64,000 bases of DNA from Microbacterium sp. SSM24. Lineage in GTDB: Bacteria; Actinomycetota; Actinomycetes; Actinomycetales; Microbacteriaceae. The notes below the pieces were generated by a model that worked only from the letters and a program-made list of their open reading frames with translations, did no database searches and had not been told where the DNA came from. The position numbers were made by a program, and so were the translations under genes. The stretch is taken from contig NZ_JAPDNQ010000001.1 in NCBI RefSeq assembly GCF_025989145.1, positions 62,001 through 126,000 on the forward strand. Reading direction: 5' to 3'. Shown piece by piece: positions 1-7,566 of this stretch; position 1 is the first letter of the stretch; each line of letters opens with the position of its first letter.

Positions 1-239
1 GGCGAGCAACCGTCGACGGCCGCGAGATCGACCTGTCGGCACGCGAGTTCGCCCTCGCCGAACAGTTCCTGCGCAATCCCGGTCGCGTACTCAGCAGGGA
101 GCTGCTCCTCAGCCGCGTGTGGGGCCTCGACTTCGACCCCGGCTCGAACGTCGTCGACGTCTACGTCCGCTACCTGCGCGGCAAGCTCGGGTCCGACCAC
201 ATCATCACCGTGCGGGGCGCCGGCTACCGCTGGGAGTGA
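1..239 (+). CDS. OmpR-family response regulator, C-terminal DNA-binding part (5' end outside window)
   Basis: Reading starts at base 3 and gives 78 residues up to a TGA at 237-239. The remnant is a winged-helix trans_reg_C domain of OmpR/PhoB type: the recognition-helix region reads NVVDVYVRYLRGKLG and the wing ends with TVRGAGYRWE, both family hallmarks. The receiver domain lies upstream of the window, so phosphorylation site and partner kinase cannot be judged. A strong terminator follows within 25 nt, so this gene ends its transcript and no histidine kinase follows it here. Family assignment is firm; the regulon is unknown. Confidence 0.93.
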   Translation, partial: RATVDGREIDLSAREFALAEQFLRNPGRVLSRELLLSRVWGLDFDPGSNVVDVYVRYLRGKLGSDHIITVRGAGYRWE

Positions 240-259
240 AGCCCGCCACCCGACGAAGA

Positions 260-289
260 AGCCCCCGGCGCTGGGGGACGCCGGGGGCT
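260..289 (+). terminator. Hairpin terminator after the response regulator
   Basis: A perfect 11-bp stem (AGCCCCCGGCG / CGCCGGGGGCT) with an 8-nt loop lies 21 nt after the stop codon. No clear T-run follows, which is usual in high-GC actinobacteria. It lies between convergent genes and may stop both transcripts. Confidence 0.8.
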
Positions 290-318
290 GGGAAGAGCCG
301 GATTGGGGGATCCGGCCG

Positions 319-1080
319 CTATCGATCGCGCCGTTCTGGGGAATCGCGCGAGCGATCCTTCTTCGCACCGTGGCCGTTCCTCTCGGTCCGGTCACTGGCG
401 CCGGCACCCGCGTTCGCGGGGCGCTCCTTCGAGGAGCCGGCGACGGCCCCCCAGGTCTTTTCGTGGGATCCGGTCGCCGGCGCCTGGGCGCGCCCGGCGT
501 CGGACACTCCGTTTGTGCCCTGGTCGCCCCCGCCGGTCTGACGGGAGCCCTCGTTCTCGAACCTCTCGGCGATCGCGCGTTCGAGCCGCGCGATGAGGGC
601 CTGGATGCGCTCATCCGTCCATCCACGACTCGCGGCCCAGGCGCGCACAGGATCCCAGGACCGGGATGCCTTGGCCTGGGCGAGCGCTTCGTCCAGGCTC
701 GCGGGCGGCGACGGTGTCGTGGGTTTCGCGGGGGTCTCGACGATGGGCTTCGGGCTGCTCGGCACGACGACCTGAGCGTCGGGCGCCGGCACGACCTCGG
801 CGCGAGGGGACGATGGCGCCGGTTCTGCGGGAGTCTCGGGCTCGACGGGCTCGGGCACCGGAGTCGGCGACGGGGTGACGGCAGGCGTCGCGGTGTCGAC
901 CGAGGAGGGCTGGGCCGACGGCTGCGTCGACGCAGGCACGACGACGGGCGCGGCGTCTATGGGCGACCCGGCTGAGTCCGAGAGGGCGAGAGAGTTCGTG
1001 ATCGCGACGACGCAGATGACGGTGACGCTCGCTGCGACGGTGGCCATCCCACCGATCGCCAACCGCGTCCGACTCTCCAC
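319..1080 (-). CDS. Membrane-anchored proline-rich hypothetical protein
   Basis: 253 residues. I chose the GTG at 1080 because GGGAGG sits 5 nt upstream; the longer open frame to 1125 has no ribosome-binding site. A single N-terminal hydrophobic segment (about residues 8-28) follows a short basic start, so the protein is probably anchored with its C-terminus outside. Residues about 35-115 are rich in Pro, Thr, Ser and Val, a wall-spanning type linker. A helical segment (about 130-175, with DEALAQAKASRSWDPVRAW and a following Trp/Arg-rich helix) is the only region that looks folded. The tail is strongly basic and disordered. I do not recognise the family. It is convergent with the response regulator and downstream of phoH2 on the same strand. 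Confidence 0.6.
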   Translation of the reverse strand: MESRTRLAIGGMATVAASVTVICVVAITNSLALSDSAGSPIDAAPVVVPASTQPSAQPSSVDTATPAVTPSPTPVPEPVEPETPAEPAPSSPRAEVVPAPDAQVVVPSSPKPIVETPAKPTTPSPPASLDEALAQAKASRSWDPVRAWAASRGWTDERIQALIARLERAIAERFENEGSRQTGGGDQGTNGVSDAGRAQAPATGSHEKTWGAVAGSSKERPANAGAGASDRTERNGHGAKKDRSRDSPERRDR

Positions 1081-1167
1081 TTCGGCCTCCCATGCCGCCC
1101 GTGCCCCAGAACGGCACCTTCCCATGGTGTCAGACCGTCACCGACGGCACGCCGGGTGGGCGTGAGA

Positions 1168-1186
1168 CTTTCCTCATATGGGAAAG
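1168..1186. promoter_or_regulatory. Operator-like inverted repeat CTTTCC-N7-GGAAAG
   Basis: A 6-bp dyad with centre TCATATG lies in an unusually AT-rich patch about 90-105 nt upstream of the 319-1080 gene start, in the gap after phoH2. Symmetry and position suggest a repressor site or part of the promoter of that gene. No regulator is assigned. Confidence 0.4.
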
Positions 1187-1215
1187 CGATATCCCTTGGC
1201 CCTACCCGCCGAAGC

Positions 1216-1242
1216 GGGGCCGGGATGCGGCATCCCGACCCC
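1216..1242 (-). terminator. Hairpin after phoH2
   Basis: An 11-bp stem with loop GCCGC begins 11 nt past the phoH2 stop. One pair is a U.G wobble on the minus-strand RNA but a C.A mismatch on the plus-strand RNA, so the structure favours termination of phoH2. The loop-side sequence carries the GGATGCCGC nonamer discussed in the findings. Confidence 0.65.
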
Positions 1243-1253
1243 TCCTCTCAGCG

Positions 1254-2609
1254 TTAGGCGAGCTCGCCTGCTTCGAGCAGATCGGTCACCAGCGCAGCGA
1301 TCGCCGAGCGCTCCGAGCGTGTGAGGGTGACGTGACCGAACAGTCCGTGGCCCTTGAGCGTCTCGATCACGGAGGCGACGCCGTCGTGACGGCCGACGCG
1401 GAGATTGTCACGCTGTCCGACGTCATGGGTGAGCACGACCCGCGAATTCTGCCCCATGCGGCTGAGGACCGTGAGAAGGACGTTGCGCTCGAGCGACTGC
1501 GCCTCGTCGACGATCACGAAGGCGTCATGCAGCGAGCGCCCGCGGATGTGCGTGAGCGGCATCACCTCGAGGAGTCCACGCTCCACGACCTCTTCGAGCA
1601 CGTTCGACGAGACCACCGAGCCGAGCGTGTCGAAGACCGCCTGCCCCCACGGATTCATCTTCTCGGCCTGGTCACCTGGCAGGTAGCCGAGTTCCTGACC
1701 ACCGACGGCGAACAGCGGACGGAACACGATGATCTTGCGCTGCTGCTGTCGCTCGAGGACAGCCTCGAGTCCGGCGCACAGGGCGAGAGCGGACTTGCCG
1801 GTTCCGGCACGACCGCCGAGCGAGACGATTCCCACGTCGGGGTCCGTGAGCAGGTCGATCGCGATGCGCTGCTCGGCCGAGCGGCCGTGGAGTCCGAAGA
1901 CCTCGCGGTCGCCGCGCACGAGCTTGTACGCGCCGTTGCCTGTGACCCTTCCCAGCGCGGACCCGCGCTCGGAGTGGATGATGAGGCCGGTGTTCACGGG
2001 GAGACCGCGCACCTCGTCGCTCGAGGCGACCTCGCTCTCGTAGAGGTCCGAGATGTCGTCGCCCGAGACATCGAGCGTCGCGATCCCCGTCCATCCGGAA
2101 TCGACCGCCTGCTCGGCGAGGTACTCCTCGGCGATGACGCCGAGCGAAGCGGCCTTCACGCGCATGGGCAGGTCCTTCGAGACGACGGTGACCTCCTGCC
2201 CGTCCGATGCCAGGTGCATCGCGACCGCCAGGATGCGGCTGTCGTTGTCGCCGAGCCGCATGCCCGAGGGCAGCACGCCGGCGTCGGTGTTGTTGAGCTC
2301 CACGCGAAGGGTGCCGCCCTCGCCGACGGGGACCGGGAAGTCGAGTCGGCCGTGCTCCACGCGCAGCTCGTCGAGGTGCCGGAGCGCCTGCCGGGCGAAG
2401 TAGCCGATCTCGGGATCGTGCCGCTTGCCCTCGAGCTCGGTGATCACCACGACGGGGATCACGACGTTGTGCTCGGCGAAGCGGAAGAACGCCCGCGGAT
2501 CGCTCAACAGCACCGAGGTATCGAGCACGTAGGTGCGGAGATCCGTATCCAGATCGTCCGTGTGCTCGATCCGCTGACTGTGCTGCTCGTGTGGTGCTCG
2601 TGTGGTCAC
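1254..2609 (-). CDS. phoH2: PhoH family protein with N-terminal PIN domain (PhoH2)
   Basis: 451 residues in two parts. Residues about 27-150 are a PIN-like ribonuclease domain (VLDTSVLL with D30, E60, and GDNDSRIL at 120-127 supplying acidic metal ligands). Residues about 240-451 are the PhoH ATPase: Walker [10 protein letters not shown] at 265-273 and a Walker B-like VIVDEAQS. In mycobacteria proteins of this build unwind and cleave RNA. The GTG at 2609 is supported by GGGAG 6 nt upstream. There is no PIN-antitoxin partner gene, which agrees with chromosomal PhoH2 outside toxin-antitoxin pairs. A terminator follows the gene. Confidence 0.93.
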   Translation of the reverse strand: MTTRAPHEQHSQRIEHTDDLDTDLRTYVLDTSVLLSDPRAFFRFAEHNVVIPVVVITELEGKRHDPEIGYFARQALRHLDELRVEHGRLDFPVPVGEGGTLRVELNNTDAGVLPSGMRLGDNDSRILAVAMHLASDGQEVTVVSKDLPMRVKAASLGVIAEEYLAEQAVDSGWTGIATLDVSGDDISDLYESEVASSDEVRGLPVNTGLIIHSERGSALGRVTGNGAYKLVRGDREVFGLHGRSAEQRIAIDLLTDPDVGIVSLGGRAGTGKSALALCAGLEAVLERQQQRKIIVFRPLFAVGGQELGYLPGDQAEKMNPWGQAVFDTLGSVVSSNVLEEVVERGLLEVMPLTHIRGRSLHDAFVIVDEAQSLERNVLLTVLSRMGQNSRVVLTHDVGQRDNLRVGRHDGVASVIETLKGHGLFGHVTLTRSERSAIAALVTDLLEAGELA

Positions 2610-2642
2610 AACCCACTCCCGCCCCGGGTGGAGAACCCGGCA

Positions 2643-2670
2643 GTCACGAGTCGACCTGGGTCACGAGTCG
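2643..2670. repeat. Direct repeat GTCACGAGTCG upstream of phoH2
   Basis: Two perfect 11-bp copies (2643-2653 and 2660-2670) lie 17 bp apart and 34-61 nt upstream of the phoH2 start codon. This is the place for a transcription-factor site. No factor is assigned. Confidence 0.4.
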
Positions 2671-2811
2671 TGGTCCGAACGGCCGACTCGAAGGGGCGCC
2701 TTGCCCGATGTGATGAACGTACGTCCGCGCCCCGGCATCCCGGGTGCACGACACGCGCGGGATCATGTCGCGCAGGTTAATTTCCGGATGCCGCGCGCAC
2801 GGCACCCGCCA

Positions 2812-3933
2812 TCACCAGACGCGGGTCGCAGAGAACGCGGCGAGCGCGTCGCCGAACAGGCGGAGAGTGTTCGCGCCCGTGCCCACGTGAGGGGCCACGC
2901 GCACGAGACCGGAGCGCACGGTCACCGTGAGTCCGTGGTTGGCGAGCGAGGCAGCGAGCGGCGCGGCATCCTGCGGTGCGGGTGCGAGCGTCACGATGCC
3001 CCCTCGACGCTCGGGCTCCCGGGGGGTGAGCACGGGCACCTCGTAGCGGTCCGCGAAGTACATGACGTCGCCGGTGCGCGCACCGAGCTCGTTCTCGATC
3101 GCCGCAACGCCGACATCGACGATCTCGTGGAGCGCCGTCGACAGCCGTGCTGCGGCGAGCCCGTCGATGCCGCTGACGGTGAAGGCGCGGGCGGAGGCGG
3201 CCGGCGGAGGCACGCCGTCCGTCGCCACGCTGTCGTCCATGCCGCGGTACCCCGACAGCACCGGTGCGATGCGCTCGAGAGCCCGATCGCCATACCAGGC
3301 GAATCCGGTCCCGCGACCGGCGCGCAGCCATTTGTAGCCGTTGCCGCACACCACATCGGCCGCGGTGTAGTCGACATCGACCGTGCCGAAGGCCTGGATG
3401 GCGTCCACGATCAGCAGGCGGTCGCCGATGACCTCGCGGATCGCACCGAGGTCCGCCCGGAAGCCGGTCCGGAAGTCGACGAGGCTCACCGCGACCGCCC
3501 GGGTGTCGTCGGTGAGTCCCTCGCGGACGACCTCCGGCGTGATGAACCCGTCGGCCGGATCGAGCCACTGCAGCTCGATCGTGCCGAGGGCCTCGGCCGC
3601 GCGCGTGGCGGCGACCGTGAGACTGGGGAACTCGGAGCGGCCGAGGAGGAGTCCGCCGGCCAGGCCGTAGATCGCCTGCATGAGGCCGTACGACGTCGAC
3701 GGCTGCAGGACGACGTGCGCGGCATCCGTCCCGATCAGCGTCGCGATCAGCTCGCGGGCCGCTCGCACGTGGTCGTCCACGAGCTCGATGCTGCTGCGCC
3801 GACCCGAGCCGAGCAGCTCGGTGTCGGCCTGTGCCTCTGCGCGCACGGCGGGCGAGAGCGGGCCGAACGAAGCCCAGTCGAGATACCCCGGTTCCCCATC
3901 GAACGACGCCAGGAATGAATCCAGATCCGTCAC
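2812..3933 (-). CDS. Class V (PLP-dependent) aminotransferase-family protein
   Basis: 373 residues from the GTG at 3933. The fold is class V aminotransferase / cysteine desulfurase-like: VDAIQAFG carries the Asp (about D177) that contacts the PLP pyridine nitrogen, and GNGYKWLRAG carries the Schiff-base lysine (about K201). No catalytic Cys loop typical of desulfurases is apparent, so an aminotransferase or kynureninase-like lyase is likelier; the substrate is unknown. The start was chosen because CACAAT lies exactly 6 nt before this GTG, the leaderless layout seen across the window; a second GTG at 3939 is in frame. The gene follows uppS after 37 nt on the same strand. Confidence 0.8.
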   Translation of the reverse strand: MTDLDSFLASFDGEPGYLDWASFGPLSPAVRAEAQADTELLGSGRRSSIELVDDHVRAARELIATLIGTDAAHVVLQPSTSYGLMQAIYGLAGGLLLGRSEFPSLTVAATRAAEALGTIELQWLDPADGFITPEVVREGLTDDTRAVAVSLVDFRTGFRADLGAIREVIGDRLLIVDAIQAFGTVDVDYTAADVVCGNGYKWLRAGRGTGFAWYGDRALERIAPVLSGYRGMDDSVATDGVPPPAASARAFTVSGIDGLAAARLSTALHEIVDVGVAAIENELGARTGDVMYFADRYEVPVLTPREPERRGGIVTLAPAPQDAAPLAASLANHGLTVTVRSGLVRVAPHVGTGANTLRLFGDALAAFSATRVW

Positions 3934-3945
3934 GGACACATTGTG
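3934..3945 (-). promoter_or_regulatory. Probable leaderless promoter of the aminotransferase
   Basis: -10-like CACAAT (3940-3945 on the minus strand), then 6 nt, then GTG. It is a weaker match than TAnnnT, but the same hexamer and spacing precede the response regulator at 45680. Confidence 0.5.
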
Positions 3946-3976
3946 GCACGGTCGTGCGCCGTGGCGGGGTGCCGTC

Positions 3977-4762
3977 TCAGCTGCCGAAACGACGGTCGCG
4001 CGAGGTGAAGTCGCGGATCGCACGCAGGAAGTCCACCTCACGGAGGTCGGGCCCGAGCGCTTCGACGAAGTAGAACTCCGAGTGCGCGGACTGCCACAGG
4101 AGGAAGTCGCTCAGGCGCTGCTCGCCCGACGTGCGGATCACGAGGTCGGGATCGGGCTGACCTCCGGTGTAGAGGTGCTCCCCGATCTGCTCGGGAGTCA
4201 AGCTCGCAGCGAGCTCCTCCAGCGACCCGCCCTCACCGCCGTGCTGGGCGATGATGCTGCGCACCGCATCCACGATCTCACTGCGTCCGCCGTACCCCAC
4301 GGCGAGGTTGACGTGGAGCCCGGGGTTGTCCTTGGTGCGCTCTTCGGCGTCGGCCAGCACGCGCGCGAGCTCGGTCGGGAGCAGGTCGGCTCGCCCCACG
4401 TGCTGGACGCGCCAGTCGCGCTCGAGCGACAGCTCCTGGGCGAGCTCGGCGATGATCTCGATGAGGTCGGAGAGCTCCTTCGAGTCGCGCTTGCGAAGAT
4501 TGTCGGTCGACAGCAGGTACAGCGAGACCACTCCGACGCCCACGTCGTCGCACCACTCGAGGAACTCGCGCATCTTCGCAGCGCCCGCCCGATGACCGTG
4601 CGCCGCCGATTCGTATCCGAGCTGCTTGGCCCAGCGACGGTTGCCGTCGATCATCATCGCGACGTGATGCGGGACGGCACGACGCTCGAGGCGACGACGG
4701 AGGCGATTGATGTAGAGCCGGTAGAGGGGCCCTCGTCCCTCGTTCGACCATACGCGCGCCAC
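3977..4762 (-). CDS. uppS: Isoprenyl transferase (cis-prenyl diphosphate synthase, UppS family)
   Basis: 261 residues, normal for the family. It condenses isopentenyl diphosphate units in cis to make the polyprenyl carrier for peptidoglycan and other wall polymers, working at the inner face of the membrane. Seen: HVAMMIDGNRRWAK (residues about 33-46) with the catalytic Asp (about D39), the FLEWC region, and C-terminal RTSGEQRLSDFLLWQ, the diphosphate-binding signature. It is divergent from the PAQR gene across a 112-bp double promoter. Chain length (C50 or shorter) cannot be read from sequence. Confidence 0.97.
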   Translation of the reverse strand: MARVWSNEGRGPLYRLYINRLRRRLERRAVPHHVAMMIDGNRRWAKQLGYESAAHGHRAGAAKMREFLEWCDDVGVGVVSLYLLSTDNLRKRDSKELSDLIEIIAELAQELSLERDWRVQHVGRADLLPTELARVLADAEERTKDNPGLHVNLAVGYGGRSEIVDAVRSIIAQHGGEGGSLEELAASLTPEQIGEHLYTGGQPDPDLVIRTSGEQRLSDFLLWQSAHSEFYFVEALGPDLREVDFLRAIRDFTSRDRRFGS

Positions 4763-4774
4763 ACGCCTACGCTA
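4763..4774 (-). promoter_or_regulatory. Leaderless promoter of uppS
   Basis: TAGCGT (minus strand, 4769-4774), 6 nt, then the uppS GTG. Transcription is expected to start at or next to the start codon. Confidence 0.7.
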
Positions 4775-4862
4775 CCCCGCCGCCGATCAGCGCCCTAGCG
4801 TGGCACCCGGTCTCAGAGCCACTGGGACTCAGTATGTTCCTGTTGCGGCATGCCGGGAGGCC

Positions 4863-4874
4863 TAGTCTTGGTGC
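4863..4874 (+). promoter_or_regulatory. Leaderless promoter of the PAQR gene
   Basis: TAGTCT at 4863-4868, 6 nt, then ATG at 4875. It faces the uppS promoter. Confidence 0.7.
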
Positions 4875-5618
4875 ATGAGTCGCCGCTCCCGAACTCCGCA
4901 GGGCCCCGAGGTTCCCGTCCTGCCCCTGCTGGACGCGGCCGCCGTCGACGCAGCCACGCCCGAACTCAAGCCCACCTGGCGGGGGTGGATCCACGCGGCC
5001 ACCTTCCCGGTCGCGATCGTCGCGGGGATCGTGCTCATCCTCCTCGCACAGGGAGCGCCGGCGAAGTGGGCCTCGGCCGTCTTCATGACGACATCGCTGC
5101 TCCTGTTCGGCAACTCCGCGCTCTACCACCGGTTCAACTGGGGACCGACGACCAAAGCGGTGCTCAAGCGCATCGACCACGCGAACATCCTGCTCCTGAT
5201 CGCCGGCACGTACACGCCGATCGCGGTGCTCGCGCTCCCCCCGCAACAGGGGGCGATCCTGCTCGTGGTCGTATGGTCGGGCGCGCTTCTCGGCATCCTG
5301 TTCCGCGTCTTCTGGATCCATGCGCCCCGCTGGCTCTATGTCGCGCTGTACCTCGCCCTGGGATGGGCCGCGGTGATGTACCTGCCCGACCTGCTGCGCG
5401 CGAGCGCGGCGATGATGATCCTCGTGGCCGTGGGCGGCCTGCTCTATACGGGAGGCGCGGTCGTGTACGGCATGAAGCGGCCCAATCCGTGGCCCGGGCA
5501 CTTCGGCTTCCACGAGATCTTCCACGTGTGCACGGTCCTCGCCTTCCTCTGCCACTGGACCGCGTGCCTCATCATCGCGCTCGAGCCGTACTCGCCGTCG
5601 CTCGGGCTTCCGGGCTGA
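4875..5618 (+). CDS. PAQR / hemolysin III family membrane protein
   Basis: 247 residues with seven hydrophobic segments after a polar 35-residue N-terminus. Family metal-binding residues are present: NSALYHRF near 80-87 (H85), RIDHANI near 99-105 (D101, H102), and two His in FHEIFHVCT near the C-terminus. PAQR proteins include adiponectin-receptor hydrolases and bacterial TrhA, which affects membrane lipid composition; the hemolysin name is historical. Transcribed alone from a leaderless promoter and convergent with the small membrane protein at 5646-5963. Confidence 0.9.
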   Translation: MSRRSRTPQGPEVPVLPLLDAAAVDAATPELKPTWRGWIHAATFPVAIVAGIVLILLAQGAPAKWASAVFMTTSLLLFGNSALYHRFNWGPTTKAVLKRIDHANILLLIAGTYTPIAVLALPPQQGAILLVVVWSGALLGILFRVFWIHAPRWLYVALYLALGWAAVMYLPDLLRASAAMMILVAVGGLLYTGGAVVYGMKRPNPWPGHFGFHEIFHVCTVLAFLCHWTACLIIALEPYSPSLGLPG

Positions 5619-5645
5619 TCCGACCGCGCCGGCGGATGCCGCGCC

Positions 5646-5963
5646 TCAGCGCTGCGGGGAATCGCCGGGATCGGCGTCCTGCTCCCCCGCGTCGACGCTC
5701 TCGTCGTCGGTGTCGGTCGCTGCGGCGGCCTCGGCGGCCTGCTGCTCGGCCTCGAGCTCCTCGTTGATGTCGGCGCGGACACGACCACGGCGGATGCGCC
5801 GGTTCATGTCCCACACCAAGAGGATGACGGCGATCGCGACGAACACGATCGCCAGGAACCCCCACACACCCGGCGTCACGGTCTCGGGGTCGGGGAGCTT
5901 CGGCGTCGGGGTGGGCGTCGCCGTCGCCGCGGCGCGCGCCAGTGCGGCGATCGCATCGTGCAT
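5646..5963 (-). CDS. Small single-span membrane protein
   Basis: 105 residues from the ATG at 5963, which has AGGA 7 nt upstream. A short segment with a run of TPTPTP-type residues precedes one transmembrane helix (about 30-52), then a basic stretch (MNRRIRRGR) and a Glu/Ala-rich acidic tail likely to form a short coiled coil. The positive-inside rule puts the acidic tail in the cytoplasm. It is divergent from the DUF4307 gene. I do not recognise a function; such proteins are common unannotated neighbours in Microbacteriaceae. Confidence 0.7.
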   Translation of the reverse strand: MHDAIAALARAAATATPTPTPKLPDPETVTPGVWGFLAIVFVAIAVILLVWDMNRRIRRGRVRADINEELEAEQQAAEAAAATDTDDESVDAGEQDADPGDSPQR

Positions 5964-6044
5964 GGGAGGTCCTCGTTCTGCTCTGGTCGGTCCGTCGGGT
6001 GGCGACAGCCGTGCTCCGGAGCGCATAGCCTGGAACCCCCAGCC

Positions 6045-6050
6045 TAATCT
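6045..6050 (+). promoter_or_regulatory. -10 element of the DUF4307 gene
   Basis: TAATCT lies 15 nt before the ATG at 6066, so the 5' leader would be only about 8-9 nt with no Shine-Dalgarno sequence. Confidence 0.5.
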
Positions 6051-6065
6051 TCCGACGGACCCGTG

Positions 6066-6458
6066 ATGACGACACAGGACATGCTCGACGAGCGCTACGG
6101 CCGCACGCGGTCGCCCCACCGCCGCTGGGTCATCGGCGCCGCCGTCGCCGTCGCCGCGATCGTGGTCGGGCTGTTCGTGTGGACGACGGTGGCGAACTCA
6201 CTGGATGCCGTCGATGTGGACACCACCGGATTCGAGGTCGTCGACGAGCACTCCGTGATCCTCAGCTTCCAGTTCACGGCTCCGGTGGGTCGCTCCGTCG
6301 CATGCGCCATCGAGGCGCAGGACGAGGAGCACGGCGTGGTGGGCTGGCGGGTCGTCGAACTGCCTGCGTCGCAGGACCACGTGCAGGCGTTCCGCGAGAC
6401 GATCTCCACCACGGCGCCGGCGACGACCGGTTTTGTCAACGCCTGCTGGGTGACGTAG
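6066..6458 (+). CDS. DUF4307 family membrane-anchored protein
   Basis: 130 residues (an in-frame GTG lies 3 nt earlier at 6063). N-terminal DERYGRTRSPHRRW, one transmembrane helix (about 22-42), then an extracytoplasmic beta-rich domain with two Cys (VACAIEAQD and the C-terminal NACWVT) that could form a disulfide. This is the standard actinobacterial DUF4307 layout, of unknown function and usually next to greA, as here. A hairpin separates it from greA. Confidence 0.85.
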   Translation: MTTQDMLDERYGRTRSPHRRWVIGAAVAVAAIVVGLFVWTTVANSLDAVDVDTTGFEVVDEHSVILSFQFTAPVGRSVACAIEAQDEEHGVVGWRVVELPASQDHVQAFRETISTTAPATTGFVNACWVT

Positions 6459-6481
6459 TCTGGCTCGACTGAAGTCGATAG

Positions 6482-6505
6482 ACGCCCTGGCCGGAGCCGG
6501 GGCGT
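6482..6505 (+). terminator. Hairpin terminator between DUF4307 gene and greA
   Basis: A 10-bp stem ACGCCCTGGC / GCCGGGGCGT (one U.G pair) with loop CGGA, followed by TCGGTTTAT. This T-richer tail is the closest thing to a classical intrinsic terminator in the window. Confidence 0.75.
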
Positions 6506-6546
6506 TCGGTTTATCGCCAGTCCCCCGCCGACCGAAGGAGTCAGCC

Positions 6547-7038
6547 GTGTCGAACGACGCCCCCGTGACCTTCCTCACGCAGGATGCCTACGACCGCCTC
6601 GCCAACGAACTCGAGCAGCTCTCGACCACCGGTCGCGAAGAGATCGCCAAGCGCATCGAAGCCGCACGCGAAGAGGGCGATCTGAAGGAGAACGGCGGCT
6701 ACCACGCCGCCAAGGACGAGCAGGGCAAGCAGGAGGCGCGCATCCGTACGCTGCAGCACCTGCTCAAGACGGCGACCGTGTCCGAGGCTCCCGAGTCCAC
6801 CGGCGTCGTCGAACCCGGCACCGTGATCACAGCCGTCGTCGCAGGTGGCGAAGAGGTCTTCCTTCTCGGTAACCGCGAGATCGCCGTCGGCTCCGAGCTC
6901 GACGTCTACAGCGAGGCCTCTCCCCTGGGCGCCGCCATCCTCGGCCGAAAGGAAGGCGAGACGACCTCGTACACCGCGCCGAACGGTCGCGAGATCTCGG
7001 TCGAGATCCTCAAGGTCGAGACGTACAACGGGCAGTGA
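6547..7038 (+). CDS. greA: Transcription elongation factor GreA
   Basis: 163 residues, slightly longer than E. coli GreA. The N-terminal coiled-coil (about 10-75) carries the acidic tip motif EEGDLKENGGYHAA that reaches into the RNA polymerase secondary channel and stimulates cleavage of backtracked RNA. The C-terminal FKBP-like domain (about 85-163) ends with SYTAPNGREISVEIL. The start is a GTG with GAAGGAG 6 nt upstream. Repeat array 1 lies directly downstream. Confidence 0.97.
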   Translation: MSNDAPVTFLTQDAYDRLANELEQLSTTGREEIAKRIEAAREEGDLKENGGYHAAKDEQGKQEARIRTLQHLLKTATVSEAPESTGVVEPGTVITAVVAGGEEVFLLGNREIAVGSELDVYSEASPLGAAILGRKEGETTSYTAPNGREISVEILKVETYNGQ

Positions 7039-7087
7039 TGCTCCTCAGGGTCGCGAGATCGGCCGCCGACGTCTGATCTGGCAGGCA

Positions 7088-7458
7088 TGTAAGTTCGCGC
7101 TCACGCGGAACCGCACGCATTTCCGCACGCCCATGTGAGCCCGCGCTCACAGACCGGCACGCATTGCCGCACGCCCATGTGAGCCCGCGCTCACACAGAC
7201 CGGCACGCATTGCCGCACGCATGTGAACCCGCGCTCACACAGACCGGCACGCATTGCCGCACGCCCATGTGAACTCGCGCTCACACAGACCGGCACGCAT
7301 TGCCGCACGCATGTGAACTCGCGCTCACGCGCAGCGCCATCCCGCAGGATTTCGCCGGTATCGAGGACCCGTCGCCCCGGATAGTCCCGTGGAAGCGGAG
7401 ATCTCCGTCGAAATGGCGGGCGGCAGATCCGCGAGGCATGTGTGAGCGTGAACTCACA
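7088..7458. repeat. Array 1 of 18-bp dyads (TGTGA-N8-TCACA)
   Basis: Fills most of the 528-bp gap between convergent greA and ilvA. Copies begin at 7088 (degenerate), 7134, 7178, 7222, 7268 and 7312, spaced 46, 44, 44, 46 and 44 bp; an isolated copy sits at 7441. Example: TGTGAGCCCGCGCTCACA. The spacers are also repeated (GACCGGCACGCATTGCCGC), so this is a true tandem array. The rest of the gap (7330-7440 and 7459-7566) holds nothing I can recognise. Confidence 0.85.
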
Positions 7459-7566
7459 TGGCCCAAAGGATTGGTGCCACCAACAGCGCGCATAGGACCG
7501 GAGGCTCGGGCAGCGCGTGGCAGAGTGACGGAGCCCGACGCGAAGTGATCGGGCCGGGCGTCGCCG

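Noticed and set aside
1092..2780. Open frame antisense to phoH2
   Set aside because: It lies over the PIN and PhoH domains of the real gene and shows low-complexity Arg/Ala/Asp content.
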